Source: an uncultured Oscillospiraceae bacterium
Lineage (GTDB): Bacteria > Bacillota > Clostridia > Oscillospirales > Oscillospiraceae
Reading direction: 5' to 3'
Assembly (NCBI GenBank): GCA_947624895.1
Contig: CANQMK010000006.1
Coordinates: 1-52,404 of the forward strand
Length of the DNA: 52,404 bases
Shown one piece after another: positions 29,605 to 36,860 of the stretch. Below the pieces are notes generated by a model. It ran no database searches. It was not told the DNA's origin and saw only the letters and a program-made list of their open reading frames with translations. Made by a program: the position numbers and the translations under genes. Each line of letters starts with the position of its first letter. Within the stretch, counting starts at the first letter, position 1.

Positions 29605-29962
29605 GTATATCGACAGGTCAACGGCCAGGGCGGAGATCACCCTGGCCTACGAGGACGGGCGGATCGGCGCCCTGGAGGACGTCCTGGGAGTGCTGGACTT
29701 GATCCCCGCCGCCGAGGTGGGGCAGGCCGGGGCCGGCGGGGCGAACCAGGACGGCAAGACCGCGACCCTGCACGTTGCGTGCAGGGATGGAGAGGACGGC
29801 GTAGGCGGGACCGTGCGCATGCACGGCCCGGAGGATCTGATCCTGGGCGGGCTGATCATGATGGCCGCGGAGGTGGCCAGAGAACTGGGCTGTGAGTATG
29901 CGGAGCTGTGCCACGGCCTGGTCGCTATCCCGGCCCGCAAGCTGCAAAGGGAGGAGAGCTGA
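29591..29962 (+). CDS. Hypothetical phage protein, paralogue of the next gene
   Basis: A 123-residue protein. The N-terminus (RSTARAEITLAYEDGRIGAL) resembles short phage regulatory leaders. The C-terminal half has GPEDLILGGLIMMAAEVARE, which aligns with GPGDLLLHGLATLIWKTGQE in the following gene. The pair looks like a duplication in which this copy gained an N-terminal extension. GAGGAG precedes the ATG. Confidence 0.66.
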   Translation: MTMTEYIDRSTARAEITLAYEDGRIGALEDVLGVLDLIPAAEVGQAGAGGANQDGKTATLHVACRDGEDGVGGTVRMHGPEDLILGGLIMMAAEVARELGCEYAELCHGLVAIPARKLQREES

Positions 29963-29964
29963 TC

Positions 29965-30189
29965 ATGGATATGGATCACGCTAAACTCGGGGTCGAGGTG
30001 CTGCGCGTGAACGGGACCCGGGGAGAGGCGTTCGTCACCGTGGACGGGCCGGGGGATCTGCTGCTGCATGGCCTGGCCACGCTGATCTGGAAGACGGGGC
30101 AGGAAATCGGCTGGGATCCGGTGGACTTGTGCGACACTATGAAGCGCGTCCTTCAGAAGGACGAGCTGAAGATGGCGGAGGAGGACTGA
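29965..30189 (+). CDS. Hypothetical phage protein, short paralogue of the previous gene
   Basis: A 74-residue protein sharing the GPxDLxLxGLxxL helix and the following LC motif with its upstream neighbour. The front half is a beta hairpin (LGVEVLRVNGTRGEAFVTVD). GGAGGAG lies before the ATG, 2 nt after the upstream stop. No function is recognised. Confidence 0.66.
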   Translation: MDMDHAKLGVEVLRVNGTRGEAFVTVDGPGDLLLHGLATLIWKTGQEIGWDPVDLCDTMKRVLQKDELKMAEED

Positions 30190-30190
30190 C

Positions 30191-30457
30191 ATGAGACAAA
30201 CAGTCTGCAAAGCCTGCGGCGCGGCGATCGTCTGGATCAAGACTCCGGCCGGGAAGGCGCTGCCATGCGACGCCGGGCAGCGCTACTACGTCGAAAAGCC
30301 GCTCACCGGGACAAAAAAGATCGTGACCAAGAACGGCGAGGTCATTGCCTGCGAGTATACCGACGACCTGCAAAAGGCCAACGGCGTGGGCTATGTCCCC
30401 CACTGGGCCACCTGCCCGCAAGCCGACAACTTCAAGCGGAAGGGTGAAAAGACATGA
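30191..30457 (+). CDS. Small zinc-ribbon-like phage protein
   Basis: An 88-residue protein starting MRQTVCKACGAAIVWIKTPA with a CxxC knuckle. Later cysteines (LPCDAGQRYY and HWATCPQADNF) could complete a zinc site. Similar proteins with KxCGAxIxWIKT occur widely in Firmicute phages with no known role. The gene starts 1 nt after the preceding stop and ends the early small-gene cluster. Confidence 0.75.
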   Translation: MRQTVCKACGAAIVWIKTPAGKALPCDAGQRYYVEKPLTGTKKIVTKNGEVIACEYTDDLQKANGVGYVPHWATCPQADNFKRKGEKT

Positions 30458-30484
30458 TCCGGTTTGATGTGATATCATGTTAGC

Positions 30485-30503
30485 GGTGTCCAATTTGGGC
30501 ACA
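30485..30503. repeat. GTGTCC-family palindrome, copy 4 (upstream of the HUH gene)
   Basis: GGTGTCCAATTTGGGCACA differs from the perfect form at two positions of the right arm. It lies in the 113-bp gap before the Rep-like gene. Confidence 0.75.
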
Positions 30504-30522
30504 TCGAACGGGTAATAGGCGA

Positions 30523-30577
30523 GAGCCACAAAGGCCACAGCCATCCATACCAGGATAGGAGGTGGCCTTTGTGGCTC
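30523..30577 (+). promoter_or_regulatory. Perfect 16-bp hairpin over the Rep gene's start codon
   Basis: GAGCCACAAAGGCCAC (30523-30538) is the exact complement of 30562-30577, with a 23-nt loop containing a smaller ATCC/GGAT stem. Most of the AGGAGG site lies at the loop edge and the GTG start (30571) is inside the right arm. It could hide the start from ribosomes, or act as a cruciform nick site. Confidence 0.85.
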
Positions 30578-31332
30578 AACAGTATCGGTGCATCACCGCC
30601 GGGCCGCTGGTGGTGGAGTGTATCTATCCATCCGTCGGCACCAGAGACAGCGACGGTGTGCGGGCCGGGAAGCGCCGGGTCTCATCGGAGGCGCAGCAGC
30701 GGATGAACCTGATCTATGCGTACCAGCGCCTGGAGATGGAACTGGCCGCGAATTTTGTCCGAGGCGATATCGTGGCGACGCTCACCTATGACGACGAGCA
30801 CCTCCCATCTGACCGGGCCACGGTGATCCGAGATCTCCAGCGCACTGTCCGCGCCCTGCGCCCAGTGTGGGCGGCGGCGGGGGCGGAGTTGCGGTACATC
30901 TACCGGGTCGAGCACGTCCACGGAGAGGGCCGGTGGCACATCCACCTGGTCTGTAACGCTACGGGGGATGACTACGGCGCTCTCCAAGCTGCCTGGGGGC
31001 GAGGGCACGTTGAGGCCCATCCGTTCCGGGTGGACCGAGATCAGAATTACGAGACTTTGGCCCGGTACCTCTGTAAGGAGAAGCGGGACAGGTTGGGGCA
31101 CCGGCTGTGGTCCTGCTCCCGCAACCTGCGGAAGCCAGTACGGGACAGTCGGCGGGTGGGCAACGACCAAGAGCTGACCCCGCCGCCGGGGGTGACCGTC
31201 CTTATGGACACGGGGGATGTGCGGACTGCCTACGGGCGCTACCGATACATCAAGTACCTGGTCGGTGGCTGGGCTTCTGCCTCCGGGCGACCGAGGACAC
31301 GGAGGCGTAGGCGGCCACGGCGGATCTCCTGA
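30571..31332 (+). CDS. HUH-endonuclease, rolling-circle Rep-like protein
   Basis: A 253-residue protein with the three motifs of HUH Rep nucleases in order: motif 1 IVATLTYDDEHLP (residues about 67-79), motif 2 GEGRWHIHLVCN with the metal-binding His-x-His at 123-125, and motif 3 NYETLARYLCKEKR with candidate catalytic Tyr 160 or 166 and Lys 169. Rep proteins of this form nick one strand and start rolling-circle synthesis. The C-terminus is very basic. GTG at 30571 is chosen for AGGAGG 8 nt upstream. It is unusual beside iterons, DnaB and ParAB; it might be a late-replication enzyme or a captured gene. Confidence 0.8.
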   Translation: MAQQYRCITAGPLVVECIYPSVGTRDSDGVRAGKRRVSSEAQQRMNLIYAYQRLEMELAANFVRGDIVATLTYDDEHLPSDRATVIRDLQRTVRALRPVWAAAGAELRYIYRVEHVHGEGRWHIHLVCNATGDDYGALQAAWGRGHVEAHPFRVDRDQNYETLARYLCKEKRDRLGHRLWSCSRNLRKPVRDSRRVGNDQELTPPPGVTVLMDTGDVRTAYGRYRYIKYLVGGWASASGRPRTRRRRRPRRIS

Positions 31333-31423
31333 TCGGCCTTTATATATTTTCTCGCTTGAGAGATTATATTATCTTAGTGACAGGGGGTAAAATCCCTTGC
31401 AATCGCCAGGAAAACGTGGTAAA

Positions 31424-31600
31424 ATGTTGACGGTGATAGACGGGTGGCTGGTCTGCCCGCGCTGTCGCCGAAACAAACGGCTCCTGCGGATCAACCCAGA
31501 CACGACGGCGCGGCACCTGGAGGTGTACTGCCGGACGTGCAAGAGCCGGATCATCGTGGATATCGAGAGAGGCCAGAGCTTTGAAAGCCAGAGCCCATAA
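31424..31600 (+). CDS. Cysteine-rich KTR-type small protein
   Basis: A 58-residue zinc-binding protein matching the Cys-rich KTR pattern: GWLVCPRCRRNKRLLRINPD, then LEVYCRTCKSRIIVDIE, i.e. two CxxC knuckles about 25 residues apart. Members are frequent in phages and conjugative elements; their role is unknown. The start is uncertain because no strong SD lies before ATG 31424. Its last codons form the left arm of a terminator. The region 31333-31423 shows only AT-rich sequence and no gene. Confidence 0.75.
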   Translation: MLTVIDGWLVCPRCRRNKRLLRINPDTTARHLEVYCRTCKSRIIVDIERGQSFESQSP

Positions 31601-31639
31601 CCAGCGCACATGGCGCGGTTGTGGGCTCTGGCTTTTTTC
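31584..31639 (+). terminator. Strong terminator overlapping the end of the KTR gene
   Basis: AAAGCCAGAGCCCA (31584-31597) pairs with TGGGCTCTGGCTTT (31622-31635), followed by a T run. It probably ends the early transcript ahead of HNH and the late genes. Confidence 0.92.
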
Positions 31640-31658
31640 TTGCCGGGAGGTGATATCT

Positions 31659-32030
31659 ATGCCCAATAAGCCGCTCAGACCATGTCGGCACCCGGGGTGC
31701 TCGGCTCTGACCTCCTCGGGCTACTGCCCAGCGCATCAGCCTAGGCGGCGCGATACCAGGCGGGCGTCGGCAGAGTATCACAGCCTGTACGCCTCGGCAC
31801 TGTGGCAGGGGGACCTACGGCCTGGCCAACTTCTGGCGGAGCCGTGGTGCCGGGAGTGCGCCAAGCGCGGGCTCCGTACCCCGGCCACGGTGGTGGACCA
31901 CATCCGGCCTCACCGGGGAGACCCGGCGCTGTTTGCCGACCGGGGTAACCTGCAGAGCCTGTGCGAGCGGTGCCACAACCGCAAGACCGCCCGGGAGCGG
32001 GCGCAAACCAGGGGCAAACAATGCGGCTGA
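31659..32030 (+). CDS. HNH endonuclease
   Basis: A 123-residue phage HNH nuclease. An N-terminal Cys/His knuckle (PCRHPGCSALTSSGYCPAH) precedes the HNH core: VVDHIRPHRGDPALFADRGN, then LQSLCERCHNRKTARE. GGGAGGTGA precedes the ATG. HNH proteins next to terminase genes are required for DNA packaging in cos-type phages such as HK97 and nick near cos; its place here just before the packaging genes fits that job. Confidence 0.92.
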   Translation: MPNKPLRPCRHPGCSALTSSGYCPAHQPRRRDTRRASAEYHSLYASALWQGDLRPGQLLAEPWCRECAKRGLRTPATVVDHIRPHRGDPALFADRGNLQSLCERCHNRKTARERAQTRGKQCG

Positions 32031-32059
32031 TCGAGCAAAAAATCGGGCCAGGTTTGGGC

Positions 32060-32205
32060 CTGCGGGCGCGCGGACGCGTCGCGGCGCGCGGATTGCAACC
32101 CGTAGGGTTGCTACCTCCCCCCCGGGGGAGAAAAGTTTGGCGACGCGCCTCGGAAACCGTAAGCGCCCCGCCGTGGGGGATTTTTTCCCCACGGGGGCGA
32201 ATGGC
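32060..32205. repeat. Highly structured GC-rich region between HNH and packaging genes
   Basis: Successive inverted repeats lie in 214 bp without a gene: GCAACCC/GGGTTGC (32095-32111), CTCCCCC/GGGGGAG (32115-32130), and CCGTGGGG/CCCCACGG with outer CGCCCC/GGGCG pairing (32164-32199) around a T6 loop. Upstream is a GCGCGC-rich palindromic stretch. It is a candidate cos/pac region or transcription signal. Confidence 0.65.
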
Positions 32206-32244
32206 CGGCGGGACGGTAGACAGGATAGACAGGAGGGCGAGCGT

Positions 32245-32553
32245 ATGGCTGGGAAGGGCAAGAGGAAAACGGGCGGCGCTGTCGCTGGCAGCGGGCCGGA
32301 GGTCGACGGCGGGCTGGAGGCTCGGACTGGGTCTGTGGCCGACGGCGGGCTGGAGGGCCGGACGGTGTCGGAGGCTGACGGCGGGCCGGAGATTCGGACG
32401 GGACCGGCGGCCGAGGGCGGGCCGGGGGTTCGGACGGAGCTGGCGGCTGGCGGCGGAGTAGAGGCCGGGGACGGCGAGCGGCGGAGCTGGGTGCGTGTCC
32501 ATGAGCCCAGGCGGCGGGCCGTCGGAGGTTTGGGACGTGGGCAGCGGAGGTAA
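32245..32553 (+). CDS. Low-complexity repeat protein
   Basis: A 102-residue protein consisting of a basic start (MAGKGKRKTGGAVAG), about four tandem 12-residue units of the form ADGGLEGRTVSE, ADGGPEIRTGPA, AEGGPGVRTELA, and a basic tail. AGGAGG lies 8 nt before the ATG, supporting translation. It overlaps the ParB-fold gene by 59 nt in another frame. No family is recognised; the repeats are diverged at codon level but keep the frame, which suggests a real product. Confidence 0.55.
   Translation: MAGKGKRKTGGAVAGSGPEVDGGLEARTGSVADGGLEGRTVSEADGGPEIRTGPAAEGGPGVRTELAAGGGVEAGDGERRSWVRVHEPRRRAVGGLGRGQRR
32306..32460 (+). repeat. 36-bp tandem repeats within the repeat-protein gene
   Basis: About four units of 36 bp built on GACGGCGGGCTGGAGG, each encoding DGGxExRT. 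Length multiples of 3 keep the frame. Confidence 0.75.
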
Positions 32554-33169
32554 GCGGCGGGCGGCGCCACGGGTGGCGGCGACGGAGATGCGCCTGGTGC
32601 CCATCGACCAGATCCAGCCCTACCCTGACAACGCCCGGGTCCATCCCCCGGAGCAGATTGCCGCGCTGCGGGACAGTATTCGGGAGTTCGGCTTTGTCCT
32701 CCCGGCGCTCATCGACGAGGCGGGGGGGCTGCTGTCCGGCCACGGGCGTCTGGAGGCGGCCAGGGCGGAGGGGATGACAGAGATCCCCTGCGTGGTGGCC
32801 ACCGGCATGACGGAGGCCCAGCGCCGGGCGTACATCCTGGCGGACAACCGCCTGGCGGAGCTGGCCACCTGGGACCGGGACATCTGCGCCCAGGAAAGCG
32901 CGTGGCTGCGGGACCATGGCTTTAAGTTTGAGCTGACGGGATTTGACCCGGTGGAGTTCGCTCCCATCGAGTTTGTCCCCTTCAGCGGCGCCGGGGACGG
33001 CGGCGGCTCCCAGATGAGCAACGGCACCAAGTTCCGGGTCTGCCTGGGCCCGGTGATCTTCGACATTGACGACCCGGATCACTCTCTGTACGCCATGGCC
33101 AAGGAGGCCGACCCCGCGGAGGTGGCGGAGCGGGTCCGGGCGGGACTGACCGATCTGCTGGGGGGCTAG
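32495..33169 (+). CDS. ParB/Srx-fold domain protein
   Basis: A 224-residue protein with the ParB N-domain: MRLVPIDQIQPYPDNARVHP near residue 30, IREFGFVLPALIDEAGGLLS, and GHGRLEAARAEGMTEIPCVV. It lacks the DNA-binding HTH of true ParB. The C-terminal part (FRVCLGPVIFDIDDPDHSLY) is unassigned. In phages this fold is often found beside or fused to DNA-modifying enzymes and can act as a nucleotide-dependent enzyme. Here it directly precedes a radical-SAM gene (38 nt gap), suggesting joint action. Start GTG 32495 or ATG 32501. Confidence 0.82.
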   Translation: MSMSPGGGPSEVWDVGSGGKRRAAPRVAATEMRLVPIDQIQPYPDNARVHPPEQIAALRDSIREFGFVLPALIDEAGGLLSGHGRLEAARAEGMTEIPCVVATGMTEAQRRAYILADNRLAELATWDRDICAQESAWLRDHGFKFELTGFDPVEFAPIEFVPFSGAGDGGGSQMSNGTKFRVCLGPVIFDIDDPDHSLYAMAKEADPAEVAERVRAGLTDLLGG

Positions 33170-33207
33170 GCGCCCCGGCGCGGAGCAAGCGGGAGGTGGC
33201 GCGCGAT

Positions 33208-34512
33208 ATGGTCTTTGCCTTTCCTCAGTTTTTCACCCAGAGGACCCGGTTCCTGGCCTACACGGTGGTGGCCACCGCCCTGCAGAGGGCGGGGCACACC
33301 CTCACCGAGGACCTGGAGCGGTGCGACGCGGTGCTGTTCTCCATGTGCGACGTGATGGAGTTCCCCCAGTTGGTCCGACTCCGGCGCTCCACCGGGCGAC
33401 CCCTGATCGTGGGCGGCTCCTACGCCTACCACTTCCGCTCCGCGATCCTGTACGCGGACGGGGTGTGGGTGGGTGAGTGCTACGAGATGGCGGCGTGCCG
33501 GACGCTGGAGGAGCTGCTGGGACACCCGTCCTGTTACACCGGCGGGCCCGACCTCCCCCGGGCGTCCACCCTGATCCGCTGGGAGGAGGTGCCGGTTTGC
33601 CAGACCGCCCCCCACAAGGCGTACTACTGGGGCGGCCAGGGGTGCAAGGGCAAGTGCTCCTTCTGCGTGACCTCCTGGACCCATCCCCACCAGGTCAACA
33701 GCCGGGCCAGGATCCAGGCGGCCAAGACCGAGGCCGCCCGGCGGGGCCTCCACCTGATGGTCTGCTCCAATGAGTATGACGACGGGGGCGGCGGGCGCAC
33801 CCAGGATATGCTCCTTCGGGACTATCTGCGGGTGCCCATCCGCCGGGGCTGCTGGATCCGGGTTGGGGTGGAGTTCGCCACGGAGTTCTCCCGGCGGCAG
33901 GCAGGCAAGCCCATCTCCGACCGGGAGATGGAGGCGGCCATCGAGAAGGCCGCCAGGGAGCGGGTGTCCCTGCGGATGTTCCACATCGGCGGCTGGGATC
34001 TCCGGGAGGACTGGGAGGCGTACATCGACAGGTTGGCGGGGTATCTGGACCACTATAGGCCGGGGTCTATGGTGCATCTGATGTACAACAACCTGCAATA
34101 TCAGCAGTACACCCCCCTGTATCGCCGCCGGAGAGAGATCGACCCGGAGCGATACCTGTCCATCCAGGACACCCGGCGGTGGTTTGACCGGCTACGGGCG
34201 GCCACCCCCCACGTCCTGGTGGGCGCCCCCTCCCCGTTCCAGCACGTGGCGGCACGGATGGGCGTGGAGCTGGCTCGGACACGGGAGCAGGCGGATTTTT
34301 GGCGACCGGGACTGCGGGACAGCCGCCGGTGGACGATCCAGGAGGCATACGACGCGCTTTTCGCCACAGGGGTGATGGACGCCCCTCCCCTGCGGCTGGA
34401 TCTATCCACGGGGCAGATCACGGAGGAGAGGGAGGGTGAGAGCGATGGCGGGGACCAGGCAGCCGATCGACCTAGTTGTGGCCAAGGGCGCGAAGCACCT
34501 GACGCGGGCTGA
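33208..34512 (+). CDS. Phage radical-SAM protein with B12-binding-like N-domain
   Basis: A 434-residue protein. The N-terminal 110 residues look like the Rossmann domain of B12-binding radical-SAM enzymes (CDAVLFSMCD, PLIVGGSYAYHF, DGVWVGECYEMAA) but show no DxHxxG cobalamin motif. GGQGCKGKCSFC at residues 143-153 is the CX3CX2C cluster that binds a 4Fe-4S and S-adenosylmethionine. A TIM-barrel-like middle follows (GCWIRVGVEFATEFSRRQAG). The last 22 codons read through the start of the terminase small-subunit gene (68-nt overlap). Substrate unknown; DNA-base modification is a hypothesis from the ParB-fold neighbour. ATG 33208 follows GGGAGG. Confidence 0.85.
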   Translation: MVFAFPQFFTQRTRFLAYTVVATALQRAGHTLTEDLERCDAVLFSMCDVMEFPQLVRLRRSTGRPLIVGGSYAYHFRSAILYADGVWVGECYEMAACRTLEELLGHPSCYTGGPDLPRASTLIRWEEVPVCQTAPHKAYYWGGQGCKGKCSFCVTSWTHPHQVNSRARIQAAKTEAARRGLHLMVCSNEYDDGGGGRTQDMLLRDYLRVPIRRGCWIRVGVEFATEFSRRQAGKPISDREMEAAIEKAARERVSLRMFHIGGWDLREDWEAYIDRLAGYLDHYRPGSMVHLMYNNLQYQQYTPLYRRRREIDPERYLSIQDTRRWFDRLRAATPHVLVGAPSPFQHVAARMGVELARTREQADFWRPGLRDSRRWTIQEAYDALFATGVMDAPPLRLDLSTGQITEEREGESDGGDQAADRPSCGQGREAPDAG

Positions 34513-34930
34513 GGTCGGCCAGCGGCGGGAGCGGGAGGTCAAGGCCCCGGTGGCCAAGACCGCCCGGGCGCCGGGGTGGCTCCCGGAGCCTCTGCGGCGG
34601 CGGTTCCACGCCCTGGCCAAGGCGCTGATCGACCTGGGCCTGTACAGTTCGCTGGACGGGGACACCCTGGGGCGGTATGTGGTGGCCCACGAGCAGTGGC
34701 TCCGGGCCACCGACAAGGTCCAGGGCCTGCTCCAGTCCCCTGCGCCGGACGTGGCGGAGGTGAGCCAGTGGGCGCGGATCCAGACCGGGTTCTTTCAGCA
34801 GGCCCGGGCCTGCGCCACCGATTTGGGGCTGACCATCTCCTCCCGGTGCCGCCTGGTCCTGCCGGAGAGCGGCCAGCGGCAAGAGGCGAACCCATTTGAG
34901 CAACTCCTGGAGGCCCGGCGCCATGCCTGA
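34445..34930 (+). CDS. terS: Terminase small subunit, P27 family
   Basis: Binds the packaging site and hands DNA to the large subunit. The 161-residue protein has the P27-type layout: basic N-terminus, PGWLPEPLRRRFHALAKALI, GDTLGRYVVAHEQWLRAT, and a conserved C-terminus (NPFEQLLEARRHA). GGAGGG precedes ATG 34445. It overlaps the large-subunit gene by 8 nt. Confidence 0.88.
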   Translation: MAGTRQPIDLVVAKGAKHLTRAEVGQRREREVKAPVAKTARAPGWLPEPLRRRFHALAKALIDLGLYSSLDGDTLGRYVVAHEQWLRATDKVQGLLQSPAPDVAEVSQWARIQTGFFQQARACATDLGLTISSRCRLVLPESGQRQEANPFEQLLEARRHA

Positions 34931-36656
34931 CCTGCTGGCCCTGGCGGAGGGGGTGTCCGTCCCCATCCCGGATGACGGGAGCAAGCTGCGCTACAGCCAG
35001 GAGGCGGTGGACGCGGTGACCGACTTCCTGGGCCTGCTGGTGTTCGGCTCCAACGAGTGGGCGGGCAAGCCCTTCCAACTCCTCCCCTGGGAGGAGGGAG
35101 GCATCCGGCAATTCTACGGGGTACAGGTCGAGGATGACCGGGGGGCGTGGGTGCGGTATCGGCGGTTTTTCTATGTGGAACTCCCCAAGAAAAACGGCAA
35201 AAGCGAGTTGGCGGCGGGCCTGGGACTCTATCATCTGCTCTTTGACGGGGAGGAGCGGCCCCAGATCGGCATCTTCGCGGCGGACAAGAACAACGCCGAC
35301 ATCGTCTACCAGGCCGCCAAGTACATGGTGGAGCATAGCTGTCTTGGCCAGCCGGAGCATGACCCCATCGCCTGGGCGCGGGACAGCCGGCGGGAGATCC
35401 ACACCAAGTACGGCGGCATCCTGAAGGTCTATTCGTCGGACGCGGAGAGCAAACACGGCTACTCCTTCAGTTGCATCATCTTTGACGAACTCCACGCCCA
35501 GCCCAACCGGCGGCTGTGGGATGTGCTCACGGTGGGTTCGGACGCGGCCAGGCGGCAGCAGGCGGTGATCGTCCTGACCACCGCCGGGGACGACCCGAAC
35601 CGGCGCTCCATCGGCTGGGAGGTCCACGAGAAATGTCGGCGGCTCCTGGCCTGGCGGGAGGGCCGCCCGGAGCGGGAGCTGGACGAGGACGACCCCCAGT
35701 GGCTCCCGGTGATGTACGGGGTGAGCGCCCTCACCGGGGACGACCCGGACGCCCTGGCGGCGCTGGATATCTACGACGAGGCGCTGTGGGCCAGGTGCAA
35801 CCCCTCCTATGGCGTGATCCTCTCCCCCAGGCAGTTCCGGGCGGAGGCCCGGGCGGCCAGGCAGAGCGAGGCGGCGGAGCGGGGCTTCCGCTGGCTCCGG
35901 CTCAACCAGTGGATATCCACCCACGCGGTGGGCTGGATCCCGGTGACGCTGTACGACAAGACCCAGATCGGCCCCTCCCCCATGGCGGAGCGGGAGGCGT
36001 GGGTGGCAGAGCACCTCCGGGGCCGGATGTGCTACGCCGGGCTGGACCTCTCCTCCACCACCGACCTGACCGCCCTGACCCTGCTGTTCCCCCCGCAGGG
36101 GGACCTGACGTGCTGGGTGGCCCTGTTCCACGCCTGGCGGCCCCGGGCGGACGTGGCGGCGGCGGAACAGCGGGACCATGTGCCATACCGGGACTGGGAG
36201 CGGGCGGGGTTCCTGACCCTGTGCGAGGGGGACATCATCGACTACGACCAGGTGGAGGACTATATCCGGGCGGCTATGGCCCTCTATCGGATAGACGCCC
36301 TGGGGGTGGACCCCTACCTCTCCCGGACGCTGACCCAGCGGCTGATGGCTGCGGGGCTGACGGTGATCGAGATCCCCCAGACCATGCTGGGAATGACCCC
36401 GGCCATGCGGGAGCTGGAGCGGAGGATCCGGGGCGGCACCATGCGCCACGTCCACAACACCGCGGGGCGGTGGTGCTTCGGCAATATGCGGTGCGCGGTG
36501 GACGGCAATGAGAACATGAAGCCCATGAAGAACAGGAGCATCGGGCGGATCGATATCACGGTGAGCTGGATCATCGCCATGGCGGCGGCGCTGATCCGCC
36601 GGACCCAGGGCCGGGATCTCCGAGAGGTGATCGACCAGGGCAATTTCCATCTGTGA
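34923..36656 (+). CDS. terL: Terminase large subunit
   Basis: ATP-driven packaging motor and nuclease. The 577-residue protein has a Walker A-like VELPKKNGKSELAAGL near residue 92, Walker B FSCIIFDELHAQ, motif III VLTTAGDD, and the RNase-H-like nuclease domain starting CYAGLDLSSTTDLTAL, with later acidic residues LGVDPYLS and RIDITVSW. It belongs to the HK97/P27-associated Terminase_1 group. ATG 34923 follows GGAGG and overlaps terS. Confidence 0.95.
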   Translation: MPDLLALAEGVSVPIPDDGSKLRYSQEAVDAVTDFLGLLVFGSNEWAGKPFQLLPWEEGGIRQFYGVQVEDDRGAWVRYRRFFYVELPKKNGKSELAAGLGLYHLLFDGEERPQIGIFAADKNNADIVYQAAKYMVEHSCLGQPEHDPIAWARDSRREIHTKYGGILKVYSSDAESKHGYSFSCIIFDELHAQPNRRLWDVLTVGSDAARRQQAVIVLTTAGDDPNRRSIGWEVHEKCRRLLAWREGRPERELDEDDPQWLPVMYGVSALTGDDPDALAALDIYDEALWARCNPSYGVILSPRQFRAEARAARQSEAAERGFRWLRLNQWISTHAVGWIPVTLYDKTQIGPSPMAEREAWVAEHLRGRMCYAGLDLSSTTDLTALTLLFPPQGDLTCWVALFHAWRPRADVAAAEQRDHVPYRDWERAGFLTLCEGDIIDYDQVEDYIRAAMALYRIDALGVDPYLSRTLTQRLMAAGLTVIEIPQTMLGMTPAMRELERRIRGGTMRHVHNTAGRWCFGNMRCAVDGNENMKPMKNRSIGRIDITVSWIIAMAAALIRRTQGRDLREVIDQGNFHL

Positions 36657-36668
36657 GGAGGGATAACA

Positions 36669-36860
36669 ATGGTCAAGTGCGAACGGCGCTACCGCTGGAC
36701 GGTGGTGGACACTCTCTACTGGGTGGGCACCGCGCTGATCTCCGGGGGAGCCGGATGGCTCCTCCCCCCTGCCGGCCTGATCGCGGCGGGGGTATTCGTG
36801 CTGGCGGGAGCCTGGCTTATCGACCGGGCCGGGACAGGGATAGGAGGTGGTAGTCGGTGA
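36669..36860 (+). CDS. Small membrane protein between terminase and portal
   Basis: A 63-residue protein with two hydrophobic segments (LYWVGTALISGGAGWLLPPA and LIAAGVFVLAGAWLI) after a basic start, so probably a two-helix membrane protein. Short hydrophobic genes at this spot are common in Firmicute phages; function is unknown. GAGGAGGG precedes the ATG; it overlaps the portal start by 4 nt. Confidence 0.75.
   Translation: MVKCERRYRWTVVDTLYWVGTALISGGAGWLLPPAGLIAAGVFVLAGAWLIDRAGTGIGGGSR

Noticed and set aside
31397..31425. A promoter TTGCAA-17-TAAAAT before the KTR gene
   Set aside because: The -10 would overlap the gene's own ATG, so it could not serve that gene, and the match is modest.
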